Assembly: GCA_016793245.1 (NCBI GenBank)
Contig: JAEUHW010000030.1
Span: 1-64,000, forward strand
Reading direction: 5' to 3'
From: Planctomycetota bacterium
Lineage (GTDB): Bacteria; Planctomycetota; UBA1135; JADKAF01
Length of the DNA: 64,000 bases
In this document: one piece after another, positions 44,296-53,806 of the stretch
How the letters are laid out: each line of letters begins with the position of its first letter
Numbering within the stretch: the first letter of the stretch is position 1
Notes under the pieces: model-generated
Told to the model about the DNA's origin: nothing
The model's database searches: none
What the model saw: the letters and a program-made list of their open reading frames with translations, nothing else
Translations under genes and position numbers: made by a program

Positions 44296-45774
44296 CTAGG
44301 CCGGTCGACCGATGAGGTCGCGCCACAGCGAATCGAGCGAGCCCTTGACCACCTTGCCGCCGCCGCGCTCGTAGCCCGCGCGCCAACCGCGCACGGCCTC
44401 GATCGCCGCATGGTCGATCTGATCGACCTCGAAGTGCAGATGCACGGTGCGCTTCCCAGGTAGATCGCCGAGGCGCGCCACGAGCGCGGGGACGGCGAGG
44501 AAGTTCAGGTTCCCGCGGACGTGAACCTCGATCTCCGAGCCTTTCTCCGCGCTCTCGACGTCCAGGCGCGAGAGGCGGCGCAGAAGCAGCACGAGTGCCA
44601 GAGCGAAGCCGATGCCGATGCCCCACAGCAGATTGATGAACACCACCCCGCCGATGGTCACCACGTAGACCAGCAGATCGCCGAACGCCGCGACCTTCTT
44701 GATCTCCTTCACCTTCACCAGCTTCACCCCGACCTGCACCAGCAACGCAGCGAGCGCAGCCATCGGGACGCGCGAGAGGATCCCGGCGAGGAAGATCACG
44801 AAGAGCGCCATCCACACGCCGTGCAGCGTGGCCGACCAGCGCGTCTTGGCGCCCGCGGCGATGTTCGCCGAGCTGCGCACGATGACGCCGGTGATCGGCA
44901 AGCCGCCGAGGAGGCCCGAGGCGGTGTTGCCGAGGCCTTGCGCCAACAGCTCGCGATCCAGATTCGCTCGCGGGCCCGAGTGGAGCTGATCGGTCGCCAC
45001 CGCGCAGAGCAGCGACTCCGCGCTCGCGACGATCGCGAGCGCGACGCCCGCGATCACGAAGTCCCCGAGCGCATGATCGCCGAAGACCGGCAAGTGCAGC
45101 GCATCGAAGATGCTGCCGCTCACTTCGACCTTGGCGAAGCTCCCGGGCAAGAGCAGCGACACCAGCGTTCCCACGACGATCGCGACGAGCGAGGCGGGCA
45201 GAAAGCTCAGGCGTTTGCCGACCTTCGGCCAGCCGAAGAGCACCGCGAGGGTCACGGCGCCGATCAGCATGGCCTGCGGGTTCGCCTCCATGATCGTCTG
45301 CGGGAGCGAGCTCAGGTTCTCCAGCGCGCTGCCTTTCGGCTTCGCGCCGAAGAGCACGTGTACTTGTCCGAGCGTGATCAGGACGCCGATGCCGGCGAGC
45401 ATCGCGTGCAGCACCGCCGGCGAGATCGCCATCGCGGCGCGCGCGATGCGAAAGAGTCCGCCCAAGATCTGCAGGAGTCCCGCGATCAGCACCACGATGC
45501 CCAAGCTCGGCAAGCCGAACTTCTGCACGTAAGCGTAGACCATCACGGTCAAGCCAGCGGCCGGACCACTCACTTGGAGCGGGGCGCCACCGCAGAGGCC
45601 GACGACGATGCCGCCGATCATCGCGGCGAGGAGTCCCGACTCCGGCGGCGCGCCGGAAGCAACGGCGATGCCGAGCGAGAGCGGGAGAGCGACGAGGAAT
45701 ACGACGAGAGAAGCGGGGAAGTCCGCCGAGAGCTTCGAAGCCGAGGGCTTCGGTTGCAGCGTGGAGCTGCTCAT
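44296..45774 (-). CDS. SulP family anion (sulfate/bicarbonate) transporter
   Basis: 492 aa. Multi-spanning SulP core: SADFPASLVVFLVALPLSLGIAVASG at the N terminus, GGAPLQVSGPAAGLTV (the characteristic SulP loop), and SSANIAAGAKTR. The C-terminal cytoplasmic STAS domain (about 390-490, HLHFEVDQIDHAAIEAVRGW) is shorter than usual. Substrate could be sulfate or bicarbonate; the 12-nt link to dabA favours bicarbonate or carbonate-linked anion transport. ATG at 45774 chosen because it precedes the SulP core; an extension to 45807 adds eleven residues. The 253 bp upstream (45775-46027) holds only a small 6-bp hairpin near 45963-45979. Confidence 0.88.
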   Translation of the reverse strand: MSSSTLQPKPSASKLSADFPASLVVFLVALPLSLGIAVASGAPPESGLLAAMIGGIVVGLCGGAPLQVSGPAAGLTVMVYAYVQKFGLPSLGIVVLIAGLLQILGGLFRIARAAMAISPAVLHAMLAGIGVLITLGQVHVLFGAKPKGSALENLSSLPQTIMEANPQAMLIGAVTLAVLFGWPKVGKRLSFLPASLVAIVVGTLVSLLLPGSFAKVEVSGSIFDALHLPVFGDHALGDFVIAGVALAIVASAESLLCAVATDQLHSGPRANLDRELLAQGLGNTASGLLGGLPITGVIVRSSANIAAGAKTRWSATLHGVWMALFVIFLAGILSRVPMAALAALLVQVGVKLVKVKEIKKVAAFGDLLVYVVTIGGVVFINLLWGIGIGFALALVLLLRRLSRLDVESAEKGSEIEVHVRGNLNFLAVPALVARLGDLPGKRTVHLHFEVDQIDHAAIEAVRGWRAGYERGGGKVVKGSLDSLWRDLIGRPA

Positions 45775-46027
45775 GACTCGACCAACTGCTCGCGCGTGCG
45801 AGCGCATGCACTGAAGTCACACCGGAGGGCGATCGACGCCGTCGTTGCCTAGAGGCGCTCGTCGCGGGTGACTACAGGTGGAGCATGCTGCAGCGCCGTC
45901 ACTGCGCAGGACAAGTCCTCGAACGCGGCGTCTGTCGCGGATGCGCAGCTTGCTCATGCATTGCGCACCTAGCGTGCGCCACCGCACACCCTTTGCAGTT
46001 CTTACAAAGCGACGGAGGGTCGCAGAT

Positions 46028-47635
46028 CTAGATGGAGGTGCTTCCTTCTGCTACGCGCGCGCGCGGCAGGCGCACGCGGAAGCAGGAGCCCGCCCCGCCG
46101 ACCAGCTCGGCCGATCCGCCGACCTTGCGCGCGATCTCGCGCACGAGCGCCAAACCGATGCCCATGCCCGGCACGCTCCCGCAGAACTCTTCATCACGCT
46201 GGCGGAAGGTCTCGAAGAGCACGGCGCCGTCGCGCGGCGAGAGGCCCGGTCCGTCATCGCTGCACTCGAGCGCCACCAGCTCCTCGCCGTCGAGCTGCGC
46301 ACGGAGCACGATCCTCCCGCCGCGCTTTGCGCCGAACTTCAGCGCGTTGTCGAGGAGGTTGTCGAGGACGAGGCGGAGACGCGAGGCCGGGATCGAGACA
46401 CCGCGCGCGTCCTCCTCGATCGTGCACTCGATGGCGATGCCCAGCTTCGCCGCTCGCTCGGCGCAGTCCTCCAGCGCTTGCGCCGCTACCGCGCCCAGGT
46501 CCGCGCGCCCGAGCGTCGCCCACGAGCCTTCGAGCACCTCGACCATCGCGAGCAGCCGATCGACCATCCCGGCGAGCTCGTCGACGCGTTCGTCGACGGC
46601 CTGCAGCAGCTCGCCGCGCTCCGAGGGGCTCGGGGCGTACGGACTGCTCTCGTCCTGGAGCATCGCGACGATGCCCTTCACCGCCGCGAGCGGTGTCCGC
46701 AGCTTGTGCGACACGAGCGCGAGGAAGCTCCGCTTCACCCGCTCCTCGCGGCGCTTCTCGGTGAGATCGTGCAAGGAGAGCAGCAGGTTCGCGATCCGCC
46801 CGTCTCCGCCGCGCACCGCTCGCGCCGCGCAGGCGATCACGCGCTCTCCTCGCCCGTCCCCGCGCACGAGCTCGAGGCGGAGCTCCGCGCGCTCGCCGCG
46901 CCGCAGGGCTTGCAGCTCCTCCACGCCGCGCCAACTCGGCGCGAGGCGCGCGAGCAAGTCGAAGCCCTCGGGCTCCTCGGCCGCGACATCCAGCAGCGCG
47001 CGCGCCGCCGCATTGGTGAGCGCCGTTCGCCCCTCGGGGTCGAGGACGACGATCCCCTCGGCGTTGTCCTGGATCACCGAATGCAGCTTCGCGCGCTCGA
47101 GCAGCACCGCGGCGAAGTGCATGCATCCGCCGAGCGCGATCGCGGCCTGGGAGGCGACCGCCGTCACGAGCTTCAAGTCGGCGGTGGAGAAGCTGGCACC
47201 CGGTTCGCGGAGAAGCAGCAGTCCACCGAAGCCGCGCCGCCCGTCGCTGAACGGGGCCCAGAGCAGCGCGCGCTCCTCGACACCCGGCGCGAGCACGCCA
47301 TCGCCCGACGTCGGATGGAAGAACGCCGCCGTCGCTCGCGCGCCGAGGAGCTGCGCCGCCTCCGGCCCGAGCAGCGGAACGACATCGCCGCGCTCCGCTC
47401 GAGGCGTGAGCAAGCCGTCGATCTCCAACAGCGCGAGCCCGCGCTCCACTTGCACCGCTTCCAGCGCGCGCTCCAGAGCGAAGCTCGCGATGGCCTCGGC
47501 ATCGAAGAGCCGCGAGAAGCTCTCGGCGCACTCGTAGACGATGCCCAGCGCGTCGAGCGCCTCGAGCAGGTCCTGCGCGATGCGCTCCACGGCGTCGTTG
47601 CCGCGCTGCGCTTCGAGATCCTGTGTCGCGCTCAT
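46028..47635 (-). CDS. GAF-PAS sensor histidine kinase
   Basis: 535 aa. An N-terminal GAF-like domain (about 40-170, ALLEIDGLLTPR...VASQAAIALG), a PAS-like domain (about 180-295), then HisKA with His310 in SHKLRTPL, and a HATPase_c domain with N, G1 (DDGPGL) and G2 (GMGIGLAL) boxes. No transmembrane helix, so a cytoplasmic sensor. It is the last gene of the secretion operon and overlaps gspF by four nt. A partner receiver may be the stand-alone regulator at 50854. The frame is open upstream but antisense-like. Confidence 0.88.
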   Translation of the reverse strand: MSATQDLEAQRGNDAVERIAQDLLEALDALGIVYECAESFSRLFDAEAIASFALERALEAVQVERGLALLEIDGLLTPRAERGDVVPLLGPEAAQLLGARATAAFFHPTSGDGVLAPGVEERALLWAPFSDGRRGFGGLLLLREPGASFSTADLKLVTAVASQAAIALGGCMHFAAVLLERAKLHSVIQDNAEGIVVLDPEGRTALTNAAARALLDVAAEEPEGFDLLARLAPSWRGVEELQALRRGERAELRLELVRGDGRGERVIACAARAVRGGDGRIANLLLSLHDLTEKRREERVKRSFLALVSHKLRTPLAAVKGIVAMLQDESSPYAPSPSERGELLQAVDERVDELAGMVDRLLAMVEVLEGSWATLGRADLGAVAAQALEDCAERAAKLGIAIECTIEEDARGVSIPASRLRLVLDNLLDNALKFGAKRGGRIVLRAQLDGEELVALECSDDGPGLSPRDGAVLFETFRQRDEEFCGSVPGMGIGLALVREIARKVGGSAELVGGAGSCFRVRLPRARVAEGSTSI

Positions 47636-48798
47636 CCGGCCGCTCCTCGCGAGAGCGCGAACACCGGCAGCAGGATCGCGAGCACGACGAAGCCGATCAC
47701 GAGACCCATGAAGATCACCATCGCGGGCTCGATCAAGCTCGCGAGATCCTTCAGGCGGCGCTCGACTTCGCTCGAGAGGTGGACTGCGATGCGCACCAGC
47801 ACGCGATCGAGGAAGCCTGCCTCTTCTCCCGCCGCGATCATCTGCCGTACCGTCGAGGGCACGCCGCCCGCCGCCGTGAGCCCGGTCGACAAGCGGCCTC
47901 CGGAGGCGACTTCGCGATGCACGGCGTTCCAGAGCTTCTGATGCCGAGCACTCCCCGCGACCTCGGCGGCATGCTCGAGCGCCACCAGCACGGGTACGCC
48001 CGACTGCATCATCAGACCGAGCGTGCTCGCGCTGCGCGCGAGCGCCGCCCGCGTCGTGATCGGCCCGAGGATCGGCAAGCGCGAGCAGAGCGCATCGAGA
48101 GCCGCGCGCCCGGTCGGAGTCCGCAGCCAGAGCACGAGCGCCACCGCCGCCGCCGCGATGACTCCGAGCAGCGCGAGGCCGTGGCGCGAGAAGAAGGCGC
48201 TCAGCCCGAGCAGGATCTTCGTCGGCGCCGGCAGCACCGCTTCCTTCCCCGCGAAGAGGCGCTCGAAACGCGGCACGATGAAGGTCAGCAAGAACGCGAC
48301 GACGACGCAGCAGACCCCCGCCATCACCGCGGGATAGGTGAGCGCGGAGCGCAGGCGCGAGCGCAGGGCGGCCTCGGCCTCCGTCGCCACGACGAGGCGT
48401 CCCAGCATCTCGTCCAGGCGTCCGCTCGCCTCGCCCGCGCGCAAGAGATGCACGGTCGCGAGCGGGAACGCGGGGCCGCAGGCCGCCGCTGCCGCCGAGA
48501 GCGGCGCCCCCGAGCTCACGCGCTCGATCAAGCGATCGAGCACCGCCGCCGCGCGCGGGCTCTCGCACTCCGCGCGCAGACCGGCCAGCGCCGAGGGGAT
48601 CTGGATCCCGCTCTCGAGCAGGATCTGCAGCTCCCCGAGCAGCGCCAAGCGCTCGCGGAGCGGGAGACGGAGCCGCTCCTCGCCCAGCCCTTGATCGACC
48701 TCGTGATCGGGGAACGCTCCGCTCGCTCGCGAGCCGCGCTCACGCGTGCTCCTCGACGCAGCGCCGAGGGAATGCACATCGCCGGGACGCGCGCTCAC
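47632..48798 (-). CDS. gspF: Type II secretion/type IV pilus inner-membrane platform protein GspF/PilC
   Basis: 388 aa with two GspF domains (about 50-170 and 250-370). Each contains the conserved Gly/Glu pattern (LLRAGEASGRLDEML, MIAAGEEAGFLDRVL) followed by membrane helices (VMAGVCCVVVAFLLTFIVP; EPAMVIFMGLVIGFVVLAILLP). Anchors the assembly ATPase to the pseudopilus machine. Overlaps gspE (ATGA) and the downstream kinase. Confidence 0.93.
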   Translation of the reverse strand: MSARPGDVHSLGAASRSTRERGSRASGAFPDHEVDQGLGEERLRLPLRERLALLGELQILLESGIQIPSALAGLRAECESPRAAAVLDRLIERVSSGAPLSAAAAACGPAFPLATVHLLRAGEASGRLDEMLGRLVVATEAEAALRSRLRSALTYPAVMAGVCCVVVAFLLTFIVPRFERLFAGKEAVLPAPTKILLGLSAFFSRHGLALLGVIAAAAVALVLWLRTPTGRAALDALCSRLPILGPITTRAALARSASTLGLMMQSGVPVLVALEHAAEVAGSARHQKLWNAVHREVASGGRLSTGLTAAGGVPSTVRQMIAAGEEAGFLDRVLVRIAVHLSSEVERRLKDLASLIEPAMVIFMGLVIGFVVLAILLPVFALSRGAAG

Positions 48799-50504
48799 GA
48801 CGACACCACGCGCAGCACTTCCTCGAGCGAGGTGATGCCCGCGGCCGCCTTGGCGATGCCATCATCGAGCAGCGCGCGGAGCCCGCTCGCGCGCGCGGCG
48901 CGCCGCAACTCCGCGAGATCCGGTTGCGCGCTGATGCGATCGGCGAGCAGATCGTCGACGACGAGCAACTCGAAGAGCCCGATGCGGCCCGAGTAACCCG
49001 TGCCGCGGCAGGCGTCGCAGCCGCGCGGTGCGAAGAAGCGCCGGTCCTGCACCAGCTCGCCGAGGCGGCGCCGCAGGCTCTCCGGCACGCGCACTTCCTG
49101 CCGACACGCGCCGCAGAGCTTGCGGATCAGCCGTTGCGAGAGCACGCCGCGGAGCGAAGCCGCGATGAGATAGGGCTCGACGCCCATGTTCGCGAGACGC
49201 GTCACGGCGCTCGGCGAGTCGTTGGTGTGCAGCGTCGCGAGCACGAGATGGCCGGTGAGCGAGGCCTGCACCGCGATCGCCGCGGTCTCGGCGTCGCGCA
49301 CTTCGCCGATCAGGATGACGTCGGGGTCTTGGCGCAGCAGCGCGCGCAGCGCATCCGCGAACCCGACTCCACCGCGCTCGCCGGCCTGGATCTGATTGAT
49401 CCCGCGCACGTGGTACTCGACCGGGTTCTCGACCGTGCAGATGTTGAGATCGGGTTGGTTCAGCTCCTGCAGCGCGGCGTAGAGCGTCGTGGTCTTGCCG
49501 CTGCCCGTCGGCCCCGTGACGAGGAGGATCCCGTCGGGCTTCGCGATCAGCTCCTTCCAGCGCTCCAGGTCCTGGGCCGCGAGCCCCAAGTTCGGCAGGT
49601 CGACGCGCATCGAGCTGCGGTCGAGCACACGGATCACGACCTTCTCGCCCTGGATCGTGGGCAGCGTGGAGACGCGGAGGTCCACCGCGCGGCGCTCGAG
49701 CTGCACGCGCAGGCGGCCGTCCTGGGGCCGGCGGCGCTCGCTGATGTCGAGGTCGGCCATGACCTTGATGCGCGAGACGATCGCCGGATGCATGCGCTCG
49801 GGCGGCGTCATGATCTCGCGGAGCTCCCCGTCGATGCGATAGCGCACGCGGAAGCGCCCTTCATCCGGCTCGACGTGGATGTCGGAGGCACCGTCCTTGA
49901 TCGCGCGATAGAGGATGAAGTTCACCAGGCGCACGACCGGTGAGAGCCCGGCGACCTCCTCGAGCTCGGAGAGGTCCTCGGAAGCGCGCTCGACGAGCTG
50001 CACCTCGCCCTCGTCGACGCGGTCGACGAAGTCCTGGATGTCGAAGCGGCGCTCTTCGTCGCCGAGCAAGCTCTGAAGTGCCCAGTCGAGGTCGGCGGCG
50101 GCCGTCACCACCGGCAGCACACGGCACCCCGTGCGGCGCGCTACCTCGTCGAGCAGCGGCAGATTCGTCGGGTCGTCCACCGCGATCGTGAGCTCGCCCT
50201 CGACCTTGAACAGTGGCACGATCCGGCTCTGCTGCAGGAACGCTCGAGGCAAGAGCTCCGCGATGCCGAGGTCGATCAGCTTGCGCTCCAAGCGCGCGAA
50301 CGGCAGAGCGTATTGCTCGGCGAGCGCCGCGCGGAGCTCCGCGTCCTCGACGAGCTGCAAGCGCAGCAGGATCTCGCCGAAGCGCTCGAGCGGCGAGCGC
50401 GCTTGCTCGCGCAGCGCGGCTTCGAGGTCGCTCGGCGCGAGGGAACCGCGCTGCACGAGCAGCGCGCCGAGCGGCGCGGCGTGACCGAGCAGCATCTCGC
50501 CCAT
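48795..50504 (-). CDS. gspE: Type II secretion/type IV pilus assembly ATPase GspE/PilB
   Basis: 569 aa. N-terminal MshEN-type domains (about 1-150), then an ATPase with Walker A GPTGSGKTT (331-339), Asp box, Walker B ILIGEVRD (about 396-403), His box and the tetracysteine zinc motif (Cys464, Cys467, Cys496, Cys499). It powers pseudopilus extension. Co-transcribed with gspF (four-nt overlap) and placed three nt after the STAS gene. Two MshEN domains could sense c-di-GMP, as established in related ATPases. Whether these bind is not visible. Confidence 0.95.
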   Translation of the reverse strand: MGEMLLGHAAPLGALLVQRGSLAPSDLEAALREQARSPLERFGEILLRLQLVEDAELRAALAEQYALPFARLERKLIDLGIAELLPRAFLQQSRIVPLFKVEGELTIAVDDPTNLPLLDEVARRTGCRVLPVVTAAADLDWALQSLLGDEERRFDIQDFVDRVDEGEVQLVERASEDLSELEEVAGLSPVVRLVNFILYRAIKDGASDIHVEPDEGRFRVRYRIDGELREIMTPPERMHPAIVSRIKVMADLDISERRRPQDGRLRVQLERRAVDLRVSTLPTIQGEKVVIRVLDRSSMRVDLPNLGLAAQDLERWKELIAKPDGILLVTGPTGSGKTTTLYAALQELNQPDLNICTVENPVEYHVRGINQIQAGERGGVGFADALRALLRQDPDVILIGEVRDAETAAIAVQASLTGHLVLATLHTNDSPSAVTRLANMGVEPYLIAASLRGVLSQRLIRKLCGACRQEVRVPESLRRRLGELVQDRRFFAPRGCDACRGTGYSGRIGLFELLVVDDLLADRISAQPDLAELRRAARASGLRALLDDGIAKAAAGITSLEEVLRVVSS

Positions 50505-50507
50505 CGC

Positions 50508-50852
50508 TCAGCCCTCCGCCCGCAAGCGCGCGAGGGCTTGCTCGCGGCTCGGCAAGATCTCGAAGCGCCCCTCGAGGCGCGTCAGGCGCAGCACGAGCCC
50601 CATCGTCTCGCCGAGGCCGCAGAGCCCGAGTCGTCCCCCTTGCTCGCCGATCCGTCGCGCCGCGGCGACGAGCACTTCGAGCCCCACCGAATCCGCGGTG
50701 GGCACGCGCGAGAGATCGAGGAGGAAGCGCCGCTGGGCGCCCGCGAGCGCGCGATCGATACGCGCCAAGAGCTCCGGAGCCCCCTCGTGGTCGAGAGCTC
50801 CATCCGGGCAGAGCGAGAGGACGCGGCCCACCTCCATCTCGTCGCAGCGCAT
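50508..50852 (-). CDS. STAS domain anti-sigma-factor-antagonist-like protein
   Basis: 114 aa. Single STAS domain (about 8-110) with the phosphorylatable-Ser position in TADSVGLEVL (Ser55). Related to SpoIIAA/RsbV, which bind partner kinases in partner-switching, and to STAS proteins associated with sensory modules. Lies directly after the receiver gene (one nt) and just before gspE. Unusual inside a secretion operon; regulatory role inferred only. Confidence 0.85.
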   Translation of the reverse strand: MRCDEMEVGRVLSLCPDGALDHEGAPELLARIDRALAGAQRRFLLDLSRVPTADSVGLEVLVAAARRIGEQGGRLGLCGLGETMGLVLRLTRLEGRFEILPSREQALARLRAEG

Positions 50853-50853
50853 G

Positions 50854-51234
50854 TCAGGTCGCGACCTCGGTGAGCAACGCGCGGATCCGCTTCACGAGCT
50901 CGCGCGGCGAGAAGGGCTTCATGAGAAAGCTCGCGACGCGGATGCGCCCCTGCACCTCGGACGGCAAGGCGAAGTCCTGGGCCGTGAGGATCACCACGGG
51001 CACGAGCGCGCCCTCGGGAGTGCGCTGCAGCCGCTCGGTGAACGAGTAGCCGTCGAGGCGCGGCATGCCGACGTCGACGATCACGAGCTGCGGCCGCTCG
51101 CGCGCGAAGACCTCGAGCCCGTCCTGCCCATCCACGGCCTCGACGACGCGGAAGCCCGAGCCGCGGAGCTTGACACCGATCGCGATGCGGATCGCGGGAT
51201 CGTCGTCGATGACGAGGATCAGCGGCTCGTTCAT
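50854..51234 (-). CDS. Stand-alone response regulator receiver
   Basis: 126 aa. Complete CheY-like domain: acidic pocket Asp10-Asp12, phospho-acceptor Asp54 (VDVGMPRLDG), Thr84 and Lys106 (MKPFSP). No output domain. The ATG overlaps the upstream kinase stop (ATGA), so the kinase is its likely donor. Could bind a motor or assembly component instead of DNA. An in-frame start at 51252 is less likely. Confidence 0.92.
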   Translation of the reverse strand: MNEPLILVIDDDPAIRIAIGVKLRGSGFRVVEAVDGQDGLEVFARERPQLVIVDVGMPRLDGYSFTERLQRTPEGALVPVVILTAQDFALPSEVQGRIRVASFLMKPFSPRELVKRIRALLTEVAT

Positions 51235-52610
51235 CGCGCGCCTCCGCTCCAACCGCCGATCGAAGCGAGCTGCAACGCGGGCTCTTCCGCGCTCGAAGCG
51301 AGCACCGGGAGCCGGACGCGGAAGGTGCTCCCTTGCCCGAGCACCGAGGAGACCTCGATGCGGCCGCCGTGCGACTCCACCAGATAGCGCGCGAGCGGCA
51401 ATCCGAGCCCGGTGCCGGGGATGCGCGAGCTCTGCGCCTGCGAGGCGCGATAGAACTTGTCGAAGATGCGCGGCAAGTCCTCGGGCCCGATCCCGATCCC
51501 CGTATCCGCGATGGCGATCTCGAGCTCCTCGCCGTCGAGCGTGGCTTCGAGCGCGACGCGACCGCCTTCGGGCGTGTACTTGATCGCGTTGCCGATCAGG
51601 TTCACCAGAGCCTGGCGCAGGAGCTCGCGGTCGCCTTGCAACGCCGGGACGTACGGTGAGACCTCCCAGGCGAGCTCGATCGACTTCCGCTCCGCGAGCG
51701 GGCGATGCGCTTCGCGGAGCTCGGTGAGGAGCGGCGCCATCTCGACGCGCTCGCGGCGCACCTGCGTGAGCCCGGCCTCCACGCGGGCGAGCTCCAGGAG
51801 CTCGCGGATCATGCGCGCGAGGCGGACGCTCTCGCCGTGCGCCAAGTGCAGCAAGCGCGAGCGATCTTCCGCAGAGACACCGCTGCCGTCCTCCTCGTCC
51901 TCGACCAGCATCTCCAGCGCGGCCTGGATCGAAGTGAGCGGCGTCTTCAGCTCGTGCGAGACACCGTAGACGAACTCCGAGCGCATCCGCGCCGAGGCCT
52001 CCTCATAGCTCTGGTCCTCGAGGAGCAGCACGGCGCGCGAAACTCCCGTGCACGCGGGACCAGTCGCGGCGAGCGCGCGCACGCGCCAGATCGCCTTGTC
52101 TCGCTCGCCGCTGCCGCGGAGCTCGACCTTGCGCGCACAGAGCCCGCGCGCGAGATCGGCGCGCAGCACTTCGCGGATCGCCGCGAGCAGCTCCGCATCG
52201 CCGCGCGCCGTCGCGAGGGAGAGGGCGCCCTCCTCGGCGCAGCGCAGCAAGCCCCGCGCCGCGGCGTTCGCCGCGACGAGCCGCTCGCCCTCCTCGAAGA
52301 CGAGGACGCCATCGGGGAGCGTCTCCAGGATGCAGCGCAGCCGCGCGCTCTCGTCCTCGGCGACGCGCAAGCGGAGCTCGACGCGACTCGTGCGCGACGC
52401 TCTCCGCTGGAGCTCCTCCACGTGCTCGGCGACGCGCTCGAGCTCCCTCGGCGCGCTCGTGCGAGCCTGCGCCGGCTCCAAGCCCACGCGCTCGGCGAAG
52501 CGCGCGAGACGCGCTCGCTCGGCCGCGACGGAGCGCTGCCGGGAGGCCAGCCACGCGATCGCGAACGCGACCGACGCCGCGGCGACGGCGCTCAACAACT
52601 CCGTGCTCAA
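51231..52610 (-). CDS. Membrane-bound PAS sensor histidine kinase
   Basis: 459 aa from TTG. One N-terminal transmembrane helix (about 5-22), a coiled helix (about 50-95), a PAS-like domain (about 88-200), HisKA with His219 (SHELKTPL), and HATPase_c with DTGIGIG and GTGLGLPLA. The TTG overlaps the stop of the TPR gene (TTGA) and has a GGAGGA-type Shine-Dalgarno eight nt upstream. The upstream ATG would give 71 Arg/Ala-rich residues overlapping the TPR gene. Likely the partner of the receiver gene directly downstream. Confidence 0.88.
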   Translation of the reverse strand: MSTELLSAVAAASVAFAIAWLASRQRSVAAERARLARFAERVGLEPAQARTSAPRELERVAEHVEELQRRASRTSRVELRLRVAEDESARLRCILETLPDGVLVFEEGERLVAANAAARGLLRCAEEGALSLATARGDAELLAAIREVLRADLARGLCARKVELRGSGERDKAIWRVRALAATGPACTGVSRAVLLLEDQSYEEASARMRSEFVYGVSHELKTPLTSIQAALEMLVEDEEDGSGVSAEDRSRLLHLAHGESVRLARMIRELLELARVEAGLTQVRRERVEMAPLLTELREAHRPLAERKSIELAWEVSPYVPALQGDRELLRQALVNLIGNAIKYTPEGGRVALEATLDGEELEIAIADTGIGIGPEDLPRIFDKFYRASQAQSSRIPGTGLGLPLARYLVESHGGRIEVSSVLGQGSTFRVRLPVLASSAEEPALQLASIGGWSGGAR

Positions 52611-53803
52611 CGTCCGCGCTCCTCCGCGAGCAGCTCCTCGACCTCGCGCAGCACCGCGGCATCCGCGCCTGCTCGCCGCGCGCGCTCCAAGCTCTCGCGC
52701 GCCGCGGCTCCCGCGCCGAGCGCATGCTGCGCCGCCGCGATCAGCGCCAGGAGCTGGGCACTCGACTCTCCGAGGCGCTCCGCTTGGCGCAGCGCGCGCA
52801 GCGCTTCGCTGGCGAAGCCGCATTGGAGACTCGCCTTGCCGAGCGAGAACCAGACGCGCGACGGCGCTTCGGCTTCGGCTTCGGTGGCGCTCGCGAGCTC
52901 GACTCGCGCTTCCTCGGCGGCACCGAGCGCGAGCAGCACTTCGCCGCGGAACGCGCGATACGCGGCGTCGCGCGCTTCCGCCGGCACGAGATCGAGCTCC
53001 TTCAACGCGCCCTTCCGATCGCCGCGCTCCAAGCGCGCGGAGGCGAGCACGAGCGGCAGGACCGGCTGCTCCAAGCGCGCGCGCGGTGGGAGCTGCTCGC
53101 CGATCTCGAGCACTTCCGCGGGCTGCCCGAGCGACCAGGCCCCGATCGCGAGATGCCCCGCGACGGAGTGATCGTCGGGAGCTCTCCGCCGCGCTTCGCG
53201 ATACGCGGCGAGCGCTTGCTCACCGCGGCCCTGCTCCAGATACCAAGCCGCGCCCTGCACGAGCGGCGCCGCATCGGCGCGCGAGCTCCCGAGGGTCGCG
53301 AGCACGCGCTCCGCCTCGGCCTCGCGACCGCGCGAGAGGTAATGCAAGTAGAGGTCGAAGCCCGCGCGAGGATCGTCGGGTGCGCCGACGCGCGCTTCCT
53401 GGAGCAGCGCCTCGGCTTCGTCATGGCGACCCGCGGCGTCGGTGAGCAGGCCCTGCAAGCGCAGCGCTTGCGCATCGCTCGGCGCGACGGCGCGCCACGC
53501 CGCGGCATGGTGCAACCCGCTCGCGATGTCGCCCGTCTCGTGCGCGAGACGCGTCCGCAGCGCGAGCGCGGGAACATAGCGCGGGTCTTGTCCCAGGGCG
53601 TCCTCGAGGAGCTGCTGGGCGCGGCTCGGCTCGCCGCGTTGCACTGCTTCGAACGCGAGCCGCGTCGTGAACTCGGCGCGCTCGCGCCCCCACGCCGCCG
53701 CGTCGAGCGCGGTGCCCCGCGGCTCTTCCACCGCGACGCAAGCGGAGAGCCAGAGCAAGCCCAACGCGGAGCCGCGTCGCGCGAGTGCAGCGTACTTCCC
53801 CAT
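52607..53803 (-). CDS. TPR lipoprotein (PilF/PilW-like pilotin candidate)
   Basis: 398 aa. Lipoprotein signal with lipobox LSAC (Cys22), then tetratricopeptide-like helix pairs (about 50-390; e.g. GEPSRAQQLLEDALGQDPRYVPAL). In type IV pilus systems TPR lipoproteins pilot the secretin to the outer membrane. Its place immediately after the secretin gene (three nt) fits that role, but it is longer than PilF. The final part overlaps the kinase start. Confidence 0.8.
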   Translation of the reverse strand: MGKYAALARRGSALGLLWLSACVAVEEPRGTALDAAAWGRERAEFTTRLAFEAVQRGEPSRAQQLLEDALGQDPRYVPALALRTRLAHETGDIASGLHHAAAWRAVAPSDAQALRLQGLLTDAAGRHDEAEALLQEARVGAPDDPRAGFDLYLHYLSRGREAEAERVLATLGSSRADAAPLVQGAAWYLEQGRGEQALAAYREARRRAPDDHSVAGHLAIGAWSLGQPAEVLEIGEQLPPRARLEQPVLPLVLASARLERGDRKGALKELDLVPAEARDAAYRAFRGEVLLALGAAEEARVELASATEAEAEAPSRVWFSLGKASLQCGFASEALRALRQAERLGESSAQLLALIAAAQHALGAGAAARESLERARRAGADAAVLREVEELLAEERGR

Positions 53804-53806
53804 CGC

